From Candidatus Omnitrophota bacterium (GTDB lineage: Bacteria > Omnitrophota > Gorgyraeia > Gygaellales > Profunditerraquicolaceae): a stretch of 13,407 nt of DNA. Below are positions 1 to 7,086 of the stretch, in pieces. The stretch is from positions 1-13,407 of the forward strand of contig JAQUAP010000037.1 of assembly GCA_028687205.1 (NCBI GenBank), read 5' to 3'. Position numbers and translations under genes: made by a program. Each line of letters starts with the position of its first letter. Position 1 is the stretch's first letter. Under the pieces are notes generated by a model. That model ran no database searches. It was given only the letters and a program-made list of their open reading frames with translations, and was not told the DNA's origin.

Positions 1-938
1 AGCGCTGTGCCGATGCCTAAGATCATATAACCTACCTGGCTGATAGCGTGGTATGAGAGCAGGCGTTTATAATCCTTCTGGATTAAAGCCATCATTACCG
101 CCAGGATAATCGTAATCGCGCCTATAGTCATAAGCAAGGTGCTTAAAGACGAGTGCGCGGTGAGCTGGAATAAATCCAGCGCAATCCGGGCGAGGAAATA
201 TATGCCCAAGAGTTTCTCTAATGCCGCGGGAATAAGGCTCATAAAGGGAAGCGGCGCGTCAACTGCCGCATCCGGTATCCAGGAATGAAACGGCATGGCT
301 CCGCCTTTTGAAATAGCACCGATCATCAGGAGCACAAACGCTAAATTCACGATGGCATTATTTAAAGGAAGGTTTATTTTAGAAATAACCATTGTCCCGC
401 TCAAATGGCCGGTTAAGGCAATGCCTAACATAAAACATAAGTCCGTTACGCCCACGATAATAAAGGCCTTGGTAGCGGTTTTAAACGCTTCCGGGTTACC
501 CACGCTGATCATCCCGAACAGAAGCAGCAACAGGCCTTCCCAGAAGAAAAGCAGGAGTAAAAGATTATCCGCTAAAAATACGCCGTTACTAAAGGCCAGG
601 CAGAGCAGGAAATACCCGTAAAATTGCGCGGCGAATTTTCTCCCCTGCATAAAAATAACGGAATATAAGGCGATAAAGAAGCCGAAGAACGCCGTAGCTA
701 AAAGCATAAAGGCGCTGAAATTATACAGCCTGAACGATAGCTCCAGGCCCGGGCCGAGCCAGGGCAGGCTAAAAATAAAATTCTCCTTGAATAAAAATAC
801 GGCCAGGCATAAGCCGGCCAAACCGGAAAGAACGAATAAGGTTTCTTTTAGCCGGCGCATTTTCTGCGGGAAAAGAAACATCGCCATACCGGAAAATAAA
901 GGAATAATTATGGTAAGGAGTAAGGCCTTGGCCGTCAT
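1..938 (-). CDS. Proton-translocating antiporter-like membrane subunit (NuoL/M/N, MrpD, hydrogenase-4 superfamily), 3' end outside window
   Basis: The minus strand reads open from an ATG at 938-936 to the window edge, giving 312 residues without a stop. The protein is almost wholly hydrophobic, with repeated membrane helices. Superfamily marks are visible: a membrane Glu after Trp (W133-E134), a helix Lys in SKGGAMPFHSWIPDA (K211), and a Lys-rich step followed by LLSYHAISQVGYM (K291 to M305). This is the proton_antipo_M fold, which moves H+ or Na+ in complex I, Mrp antiporters and group 4 hydrogenases. The usual AP-PVSALLHA-type stretch is replaced by VDAPLPFMSLIPAALEKLLG (226-245), so it belongs to a divergent branch. 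The start overlaps the stop of the preceding gene as ATGA, with GGGAG a few bases upstream, which suggests translational coupling. The exact complex (hydrogenase, complex I-like or Mrp) cannot be decided from this window. Confidence 0.85.
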   Translation of the reverse strand, partial: MTAKALLLTIIIPLFSGMAMFLFPQKMRRLKETLFVLSGLAGLCLAVFLFKENFIFSLPWLGPGLELSFRLYNFSAFMLLATAFFGFFIALYSVIFMQGRKFAAQFYGYFLLCLAFSNGVFLADNLLLLLFFWEGLLLLLFGMISVGNPEAFKTATKAFIIVGVTDLCFMLGIALTGHLSGTMVISKINLPLNNAIVNLAFVLLMIGAISKGGAMPFHSWIPDAAVDAPLPFMSLIPAALEKLLGIYFLARIALDLFQLTAHSSLSTLLMTIGAITIILAVMMALIQKDYKRLLSYHAISQVGYMILGIGTA

Positions 939-2380
939 TTAAGCGCTCCCAACATCTGCCAACTGGTTATTTCCGCAAATTTGTAAGGGTAATAAATAAA
1001 AATCCCCGCAGCCAAAGAAAGCACTGCAAGCGCCGCGACCGTCGCGACCATTACCGGGCTGGACTCTTTGGCTTGAATGTTCTGCTTGCCTAAAAATACC
1101 AGGTTAAAAACCCGGAAAAGATAGATAATCGTCATAAAGGCACAGACAAGATAGATAAGCACGATCCAGAGCCTCCCCTCGGCTAACGCGCCGTTAAATA
1201 CAAGGTATTTACTGAAGAACCCTCCAAACGGCGGCACGCCCATGATGGAAAAAGAGCAGGCTAAAAACGCCAACGCAGTTACCGGCATGGTAGAAATTAA
1301 GCCGCCGAGCCGGGTGATATCCTTGACTTTCGCGTTCTGCTCCACGATGCCGGCGCAAAGAAAAAGCCCGGCTTTAGCCAGGCCGTGCATTAAGATAAAC
1401 AGGAGCGCTCCTAACAGCGCGATTCCATTGCCGATCGCCAGGCCGAAAAAGATAAAGCCGATCTGGCTGACCGTGGAATAGGCGATAATCCTTTTTAAGT
1501 CCGTCTCAAGCAGGGCTGCTCCGGCAGCAACAATCGCGCTTATGCCGGCAATCAAAGGCACGACCGTATGCCATAAGGCATCCGGGGTAATATTCACGAT
1601 AAAAATACGGGCGAAGACATAGACGCCGATCTTGACTAAGACCGCAGCGTGCAGGAGCGCGGTAACCGGGCTGGGCGCCACGCCGGCATCCGGAAGCCAG
1701 GTATGGAACGGCAAGGTCGCTGACTTAGAAAATATACCGACCAGGATCAAGGCCACGGCCAGGTTTGATATATTGCCCCGGGCCTTTAAAACCTCCTTAA
1801 TCACGGGTAAATCAAATGAGCCGGTCTGCTGATAAATACTTATGAAAGCAAGCAACATCATGAGGCTTCCGAAAACCGTGACTAAAAACGCCTTGTCCGC
1901 CTTCAGCACATAAGGCCTATCCCTGAAAAAACCTATCAGGCGCCAGCTGGTGATCGCGGTAATCTCCCAGAAGATATAGAGCAGGATCAGGTTAGCGGAA
2001 AAAATCAGGCCGATCATCGCGCCGAGAAAAAGCGTGACCATGCAATAATATTCGTTCTGTTTTTCATAATGGCTGATATAGCCGAATGAATATAAGACGA
2101 TCAGCGCGCTGATTAAGCTTGAGATACAGGCCATAAATACCGCCAGGCAATCCGCAAGCAGGGTAAAATTAAGGCCAAGAGCGAATTGTTTGGTGATTAA
2201 AATTGTCTGGCCGGATAAGACCAGGGGGATGAGCCTTAAAGAAAGGATAAAAGAAGCTAAAACAAAGGTAAAAGAGAGTATATTTCTTAGGCGGACAGAA
2301 ATCCTGGAAGCCAGGGGCAGGCAGAACGCGCCGATTACCGGGATAAAAACCGCAGCTATGACTAAACTGTTATAACCCAT
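935..2380 (-). CDS. Proton-translocating antiporter-like membrane subunit (NuoL/NuoM/MrpD-type), 481 aa
   Basis: This polytopic membrane protein has roughly 14 hydrophobic segments and belongs to the complex I antiporter-like family. The family's key residues are in place: Glu139 in YIFWEITAITSW, Lys219 in IFSKSATLPFHTWLPDA, Lys250 in LLHAAVLVKIGVY, the segment ETDLKRIIAYSTVSQIGF (292-309), His332/Lys336 in LMHGLAKAGLF, and Lys391 in the late helix GGFFSKYLVF. Such residues form the internal proton path in NuoL/M/N and MrpA/D. At 481 aa it is close to NuoM, NuoN and MrpD, and it lacks the long C-terminal lateral helix of full NuoL. It is the first gene after the promoter-like sequence at 2489-2516 and overlaps the next antiporter gene by 4 nt. 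A weak AAGG lies upstream of the ATG. The two likely belong to an energy-converting membrane complex whose other subunits lie beyond the window. Family assignment is firm; NuoL, MrpD or hydrogenase naming is not. Confidence 0.9.
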   Translation of the reverse strand: MGYNSLVIAAVFIPVIGAFCLPLASRISVRLRNILSFTFVLASFILSLRLIPLVLSGQTILITKQFALGLNFTLLADCLAVFMACISSLISALIVLYSFGYISHYEKQNEYYCMVTLFLGAMIGLIFSANLILLYIFWEITAITSWRLIGFFRDRPYVLKADKAFLVTVFGSLMMLLAFISIYQQTGSFDLPVIKEVLKARGNISNLAVALILVGIFSKSATLPFHTWLPDAGVAPSPVTALLHAAVLVKIGVYVFARIFIVNITPDALWHTVVPLIAGISAIVAAGAALLETDLKRIIAYSTVSQIGFIFFGLAIGNGIALLGALLFILMHGLAKAGLFLCAGIVEQNAKVKDITRLGGLISTMPVTALAFLACSFSIMGVPPFGGFFSKYLVFNGALAEGRLWIVLIYLVCAFMTIIYLFRVFNLVFLGKQNIQAKESSPVMVATVAALAVLSLAAGIFIYYPYKFAEITSWQMLGALK

Positions 2381-2451
2381 AATCTTATCTTACCTTATAC
2401 TCTTTATTATCCCTTATGATAATAAATGACTATATTTAGGTAGGTTAGAAC

Positions 2452-2466
2452 GCCTTGCAGCAAGGC
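2452..2466. repeat. 15-nt palindrome in the leader of the antiporter operon
   Basis: GCCTTGC-A-GCAAGGC is a perfect 7-bp inverted repeat with a one-base centre. It is loosely extended by AAC (2449-2451) and GTT (2469-2471) with a two-base bulge. It sits roughly 16-30 nt downstream of the start point predicted from the promoter at 2489-2516. A T-run does not follow on either strand, so it is not a typical terminator. An operator for a dimeric regulator or an RNA hairpin in the 5' leader are both possible; this is inference. Confidence 0.4.
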
Positions 2467-2488
2467 TGGTTAACGCAAATCGGGTAGT

Positions 2489-2516
2489 ATTTTAGCAAAA
2501 ATAGCCAGGCTGTCAA
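2489..2516 (-). promoter_or_regulatory. Sigma70-type promoter for the antiporter operon
   Basis: On the minus strand a perfect TTGACA (-35, 2511-2516) is followed after 16 nt by TAAAAT (-10, 2489-2494), five of six consensus bases. Transcription would start near 2482, leaving a leader of about 100 nt before the antiporter ATG at 2380. The site lies just downstream of purF, where I find no clear terminator, so readthrough from the nucleotide operon remains possible. Confidence 0.6.
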
Positions 2517-2556
2517 GAGGAATAGGCGCTTTACGCATCAACAATATGGCCAGGCT
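2501..2556. repeat. Pair of short direct repeats around the antiporter promoter
   Basis: ATAGCCAGGCT (2501-2511) and ATGGCCAGGCT (2546-2556) match at 10 of 11 positions and are spaced 45 nt start to start. The first copy touches the -35 box of the promoter at 2489-2516 and fills part of its spacer; the second abuts the purF stop codon. They could be paired binding sites for a regulator, but in so short a region chance is not excluded. Confidence 0.25.
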
Positions 2557-2557
2557 T

Positions 2558-3928
2558 TTATTTTTCCAGAATGTTTTTAAATAACGGACAGGCGTGATTA
2601 AGCGGGTATTTGCCGGTGAAGCAAGCAGTACAGAAATCTTCTTTGGGAAGGGGCATCGAATCCAGCATCCCTTCCAAGCTTAAGTATTCCAAGCTGTCCG
2701 CGCCGATAAAATCGCGGATCCAGGCAATATCGTGCCTGGAAGCAACAAGTTCTTTCCTGGTAGGAAAATCTATGCCGTAAAAACAGGGGAATTTTAACGG
2801 CGGGCAGCTGACGCGCATATGTATCTTATTTACCCCTGCCTGGCGTATGGTCTTAACGCGCGCCCTGCTGGTAGTGCCGCGCACAATAGAATCCTCGACT
2901 AAAACCACATCTTTTTTCTTTAACACGTCTCTTAAGGGGTTGAGTTTTATCCTTACCCGGAAGTCGCGCAGGTCCTGGCTTGGCTGGATGAATGTCCTCC
3001 CGATATAATGATTACGGATCATCCCGAACTCAAAGGGGATCTTCGAGGCCTCGGAAAACCCCAAAGCCGCGAATACCCCGGAATCAGGGATCGGCATCAC
3101 CATATCTGCCTGGGCCGGAAATTCTTTAGCTAATTGCGCGCCCAGCTTTTTACGCACCAGATATACATTGTGGCCGAAAATATTACTATCCGGCCGGGAA
3201 AAATAAATATATTCGAAAATACAAAAGGCGTGCTTTGTCTCTGCAAACGGCTTAATCGATTCAAGGCTGTCTTTTTTAATAAATACGACTTCTCCCGGCT
3301 CAATATCCCTTAGGTATTCCGCATTAATCAAATCCAGGGCGCAGGTTTCACTGGCTAAAACATAGGCCCCGTCTAACTTTCCCAGGCACAACGGCCGCCA
3401 GCCAAAGGTATCCCTGGCTCCGACGAGGGTATCGTTAAGCATCAAGACCAGCGAATATGCCCCTTTTAATTTAGCGAGCGACCAGATAATCGCCTCCGGG
3501 ATATCTTTTTTCTGGCTATGCGCCAACAGGTGTGCGATAATCTCTGAATCCATCGTCGTCTGGAATAAGGCGCCGTTATTTTCCAGCTCTTTATGCAATT
3601 CCAGGGTGTTGGTAAGATTACCGTTGTGCGCAATAGCGATATCGCCGATTTTTGATTTTACGTAAAAAGGCTGGGTATTTTTGATGTTGCTGCTTCCGGT
3701 GGTGGAATAACGCACATGCCCCACTGCCAGTTCGCCGCGAAGCCCGCGCAGAATCTTTTCATCAAAGACGTCGCTTACCAGGCCCAAGGCTTTATGCAGA
3801 TGCACTTTCTTGCCATTGCGGGTGATTATCCCGGCAGACTCTTCTCCTCGGTGCTGGAGCGCATAAAGGCCTAAACAAGTAAGCTGGCTTGCGTTTTTAT
3901 GTGGATATATTCCAAATATTCCGCACAT
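2558..3928 (-). CDS. purF: Amidophosphoribosyltransferase (glutamine PRPP amidotransferase), Fe-S type
   Basis: PurF makes 5-phosphoribosylamine from PRPP and glutamine, the first committed step of purine synthesis, in the cytoplasm. The N-terminal Ntn glutaminase domain (about 2-230) begins MCGIFGIY, so Cys2 becomes the nucleophile after Met removal. RYSTTG (73-78) and HNGNLTN (101-107) are also present. The C-terminal phosphoribosyltransferase domain carries the PRPP loop VVLVEDSIVRGTT (341-353). C236, C382, C433 and C436 match the arrangement of the four 4Fe-4S ligands in the Bacillus subtilis enzyme, but the short propeptide of that enzyme is absent. The usual RDP-G-RPL motif reads RDTFGWRPL here (172-180). 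Length (456 aa) is normal. The ATG lies 3 nt after the purL stop, with GAGGGG at the end of purL as its ribosome binding site. It is the last gene of the nucleotide operon. Confidence 0.97.
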   Translation of the reverse strand: MCGIFGIYPHKNASQLTCLGLYALQHRGEESAGIITRNGKKVHLHKALGLVSDVFDEKILRGLRGELAVGHVRYSTTGSSNIKNTQPFYVKSKIGDIAIAHNGNLTNTLELHKELENNGALFQTTMDSEIIAHLLAHSQKKDIPEAIIWSLAKLKGAYSLVLMLNDTLVGARDTFGWRPLCLGKLDGAYVLASETCALDLINAEYLRDIEPGEVVFIKKDSLESIKPFAETKHAFCIFEYIYFSRPDSNIFGHNVYLVRKKLGAQLAKEFPAQADMVMPIPDSGVFAALGFSEASKIPFEFGMIRNHYIGRTFIQPSQDLRDFRVRIKLNPLRDVLKKKDVVLVEDSIVRGTTSRARVKTIRQAGVNKIHMRVSCPPLKFPCFYGIDFPTRKELVASRHDIAWIRDFIGADSLEYLSLEGMLDSMPLPKEDFCTACFTGKYPLNHACPLFKNILEK

Positions 3929-3931
3929 GGT

Positions 3932-6139
3932 TTACCCCTCGATCTTTTTCTTTAAGGAACCGCTCCATTCTTCATTTAAATATTCCAAAGGCAAATAAAT
4001 CAACTCTTTCGTGTCATTTAAAATTCTTAAAACCCTGCCGGCGGTTTTACCGATAATGCAAAAAGGCGCTTTAAATTTCAGGGCAATTTTCCTGATTTTT
4101 TCTACAGAACCTGCGCTGCAGGAAAGAATGATCCTTGATTGGGACTCGCCGAAAAGTAAGGCATCCGGCCTCATGCCATAACTTAATTTATTGATATTAG
4201 CCCCGATCATCTTTTCCTTATCGGATATACAGCACTCGGCTAAAGCTACTGCTAATCCCCCTTCAGAACAATCATGGGCTGAATGCACCAGGCCTTTCTC
4301 TGCTGCCTCAAGGCAGGTCCTTTGAACCGCCTGTTCCAGCTCAAGGTCTAACCGCGGGACAGCGCCCATGTTTAAATTATGGATTTCTTTAAGATACTCG
4401 CTTGCGCCGAGCTCTTGCCTGCAGCAGCCTAAAAGGATGATTGTGTCGCCTTCCTGTTTAAAATTTTGCGAACAGGCTTTATCTATATCATTAATGATGC
4501 CGATCATGCCTATCGCCGGAGTGGGATTAATCGCCGATTTCGGGCTTTCATTGTAGAAAGAAACATTCCCGCTGACTACGGCTACCTTAAATGATTTACA
4601 GGCATCTGCGATGCCTTCCAGGCAATTTTTAAACTGCCAGAAGCTTTCCGGTTTTTCGGGATTACCGAAATTAAGACAATCCGTAACTGCTGCCGGCCGG
4701 GCCCCGGAACAAACCAGGTTCCTCGCTGCTTCTGCTATCGCGATCTGCGCGCCCCTGTAGGGATTAAGAAAACAATAGCGGCTATTGCAATCAGTAGTAG
4801 CGGCTATTGCCTTATTGGTCCCTTTTAATCTCAGCACTGCTGCATCTGAACCAGGCAAGACCACGGTATTAGTCTGCACCATGTGGTCATACTGTTCATA
4901 TGCCCACGCCTTATTAGCGATAGACGGCGCAGCCATTAGCTTCAGTAAAACCTTATTATAATCTTTTGGAGCGGGAATTCTATTAAGCTCGAGTTTATCT
5001 AATTTTCTTAAATACCCCGGCTTCCTATAGGGCATAGCATATACCGGCGCCTTGGTTAAGGCCCGGGCATTTATCCGGGCCACTATCTTACCGTTATCTC
5101 TGATCGTAACCAAACCGTCACTGGTTACTTTGCCGATAACGGATGCATTAAGGTCCCATTTTAGAAATAGTTTCTTTATCTGTTCCTCTTTGCCTTTTTT
5201 AACACAGACTAACATTCTTTCCTGGGACTCGGACATCATCACTTCCCACGGCTCCATCTTCTTTTCTCTTCTGGGGACAGCCTGCAACTCGACATCCATG
5301 CCGGAATTCCCGGCGGATGCCATCTCGCTCGTGCAACACGTAAGTCCTGCTGCCCCCATATCCTTGATCCCTACCAGATAACCCGTAGCAATGGCTTCTA
5401 ACGTAGCTTCGATCAGGCATTTTTCTGTAAAAGGATCCCCTACCTGGACAGTCGGCCTTTTCTCTTCGCCTTCTTTAAATTCATGGGAGGCCAGGATACT
5501 GCATCCGCCGATCCCATCCCGCCCCGTGCTTGAACCGACATACATAATCGCATTCCCTGCCCCGAAAGCGCGCGCACGCATTAATTTATCTTTTTTGGTA
5601 ACGCCTATACACATGGCATTAACTAAACAATTCCCGTTATAACTTTGATCAAAGTAAATTTCACCGCCTACTGTCGGTACGCCTACACAGTTACCATAGA
5701 ATTGGATCCCGTCTACCACGCCCCGGATGAGGTATTTATTATATGCCTGGCTAAGCGGGCCGAAGCGCAATGAATCCAAGCAGGCAATCGGCCGGGCACC
5801 CGCGGTAAATATATCCCTGATAATCCCGCCTACGCCCGTAGCTGCACCCTGTTTAGGTTCAATCTGTGAAGGATGGTTATGGCTTTCCATCTTAAAAACT
5901 ATGGCTAAATCACCGATGATAATCCCCCCGGAGTCTTCCCCGATCAACGTTTTATACTTACCGGTCTTAGGTAAAATTTTCAACCATTTACGGGAACAAA
6001 GATACCCGCAATGCTCAGACCATTCTACGGAAAACATCGCCAGTTCGGTGTTTGTCGGCTCCCGCTTTAGAATCTTTAAGACCTGCAGGTATTCCTTATC
6101 GCTTAAGCCAAGTGAATGATATATATCCGGCCTTAGCAT
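3932..6139 (-). CDS. purL: Phosphoribosylformylglycinamidine synthase, large catalytic subunit (small-type PurL)
   Basis: PurL converts FGAR to FGAM with ATP and ammonia delivered by PurQ; PurS bridges the two. At 735 aa it matches the stand-alone bacterial/archaeal PurL (B. subtilis type) and not the roughly 1300-aa fused enzyme. Visible motifs are MFSVEWSEHC (35-44, with the active-site His43), ESHNHPS (85-91) followed by GAATGVGGIIRDI, VGDPFTEK, MSESQERM, SGNVSFYNES, and the late glycine-rich SAHDCSEGGLAVALAE. These are AIRS/PurM-fold signatures in the two tandem halves. The start ATG overlaps the last 7 nt of purQ, which supports co-translation of the two subunits. Between EHC and the nucleotide-binding part it reads GEDSGGIIIGD where many relatives have a N-AGVV type stretch, a small divergence. 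No disruption is visible. Confidence 0.97.
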   Translation of the reverse strand: MLRPDIYHSLGLSDKEYLQVLKILKREPTNTELAMFSVEWSEHCGYLCSRKWLKILPKTGKYKTLIGEDSGGIIIGDLAIVFKMESHNHPSQIEPKQGAATGVGGIIRDIFTAGARPIACLDSLRFGPLSQAYNKYLIRGVVDGIQFYGNCVGVPTVGGEIYFDQSYNGNCLVNAMCIGVTKKDKLMRARAFGAGNAIMYVGSSTGRDGIGGCSILASHEFKEGEEKRPTVQVGDPFTEKCLIEATLEAIATGYLVGIKDMGAAGLTCCTSEMASAGNSGMDVELQAVPRREKKMEPWEVMMSESQERMLVCVKKGKEEQIKKLFLKWDLNASVIGKVTSDGLVTIRDNGKIVARINARALTKAPVYAMPYRKPGYLRKLDKLELNRIPAPKDYNKVLLKLMAAPSIANKAWAYEQYDHMVQTNTVVLPGSDAAVLRLKGTNKAIAATTDCNSRYCFLNPYRGAQIAIAEAARNLVCSGARPAAVTDCLNFGNPEKPESFWQFKNCLEGIADACKSFKVAVVSGNVSFYNESPKSAINPTPAIGMIGIINDIDKACSQNFKQEGDTIILLGCCRQELGASEYLKEIHNLNMGAVPRLDLELEQAVQRTCLEAAEKGLVHSAHDCSEGGLAVALAECCISDKEKMIGANINKLSYGMRPDALLFGESQSRIILSCSAGSVEKIRKIALKFKAPFCIIGKTAGRVLRILNDTKELIYLPLEYLNEEWSGSLKKKIEG

Positions 6140-6837
6140 GTTTTTTTATTCTCCAGCCAATCAATTATTGATTTAAATATAAAATACCCGTCCGTAGAGC
6201 CGAGTTTTATCTCTGAGCTGCGTTCAGGATGCGGCATCATCCCTAAAATATTGCCTTTCTTGTTGGTAATGCCTGCGATATTATCTACTGCACCGTTAGG
6301 GTTATACCGGTCATTAACATCTCCGGCGGCAGAACAATAGCGGAATACTACCTGATGGTTATCCTTCAGCTCTTTTAGCCCTTTGGCATCAATATAATAA
6401 TTACCTTCATTATGCGCGATAGGTATCTTTAAGACCTGGCCGATATTATAAAGATTAGTAAACCTTGTTTGATTATTATCTGCCTTTATATAAACGGGCT
6501 TACAGATAAAATGCAGGCCCCTGTTCCTGAGCATTACGCCCGGCAGAAGCCCTGCCTCAAGGAGTATCTGAAAGCCGTTGCAGATCCCTATTATGCTGCC
6601 GCCTTTTTTGGCAAATCCGGTGATAGCATTCATTACCGGAGAAAACCTTGCTATGGCGCCGGTGCGCAGATAATCTCCGTAGCTAAACCCCCCCGGTAAG
6701 ACAACGCAGTCGACCCCATCCAGGGCTGTATCCTTATGCCATATATATTTGACCGGCCTCTTTAAAACATCTTTGATGATATAAAAACAGTCCTGGTCAC
6801 AATTAGAGCCGGGGAAAACTACAACTGCGAATTTCAT
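6133..6837 (-). CDS. purQ: Phosphoribosylformylglycinamidine synthase, glutaminase subunit
   Basis: PurQ is the class I glutamine amidotransferase that hydrolyses glutamine and passes ammonia to PurL. The 234-aa protein starts MKFAVVVFPGSNCDQD, as the family does. It carries PGGFSYGDYLR (48-58), the nucleophile Cys86 in GICNGFQIL, and the His203/Glu205 pair in MMPHPERS, which completes the catalytic triad. NPNGAVDNIAGI (179-190) is a conserved late motif. The start lies one base after the purS stop and its end overlaps purL by 7 nt. With purS upstream and purL downstream, the complete three-part FGAM synthase is encoded contiguously. Confidence 0.97.
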   Translation of the reverse strand: MKFAVVVFPGSNCDQDCFYIIKDVLKRPVKYIWHKDTALDGVDCVVLPGGFSYGDYLRTGAIARFSPVMNAITGFAKKGGSIIGICNGFQILLEAGLLPGVMLRNRGLHFICKPVYIKADNNQTRFTNLYNIGQVLKIPIAHNEGNYYIDAKGLKELKDNHQVVFRYCSAAGDVNDRYNPNGAVDNIAGITNKKGNILGMMPHPERSSEIKLGSTDGYFIFKSIIDWLENKKTC

Positions 6838-6838
6838 C

Positions 6839-7084
6839 TTATTCCTCTTTTAGTTTAAAATAGTAATCTTCGATGATGGGATTTGCCAGCAGCTTCTTGC
6901 ACATTCCGTCGATCTCCTCTTCCGCCGTTTTCTTGTCTTTAGAATTCAATTTAATCTTCACTAATTTCCCGATGCGGACATCGGCTAAGCCTTTATAGCC
7001 TAATGATTCCAAGGCATGCTTGACCGTTAACCCTTGAGGGTCAGAAATACTCTTTTTTAAAGAAATATAAATTTCGGCGATCAT
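6839..7084 (-). CDS. purS: Phosphoribosylformylglycinamidine synthase, PurS subunit
   Basis: PurS is the small structural subunit that dimerises and joins PurQ to PurL so that ammonia can be channelled. The 81-aa product shows the family pattern: a beta strand at the start (AEIYISLKKSISDPQG), the helix containing VKHALESLGYKG, then VRIGKLVKIKL (36-46) and a C-terminal NPIIEDYYFKL. Length is typical. The start is preceded by GGGAG about 8 nt upstream, at the end of carB, and carB and purS are separated by 2 nt. Weakly conserved small genes like this are easily missed, but placement directly before purQ makes the call secure. Confidence 0.93.
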   Translation of the reverse strand: MIAEIYISLKKSISDPQGLTVKHALESLGYKGLADVRIGKLVKIKLNSKDKKTAEEEIDGMCKKLLANPIIEDYYFKLKEE

Positions 7085-7086
7085 GT

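Noticed and set aside
295..621. Plus-strand open frame of 108 codons
   Set aside because: It lies inside the minus-strand antiporter gene, whose translation shows family motifs; the plus-strand product has no recognisable features.
5727..6119. Plus-strand open frame of 130 codons opposite purL
   Set aside because: It mirrors the conserved N-terminal part of PurL and has no ribosome binding site or domain of its own.
6133..6139. Possible frameshift or fusion at the purQ-purL junction
   Set aside because: Both genes have complete termini with family-typical ends; the 7-nt overlap is ordinary translational coupling.
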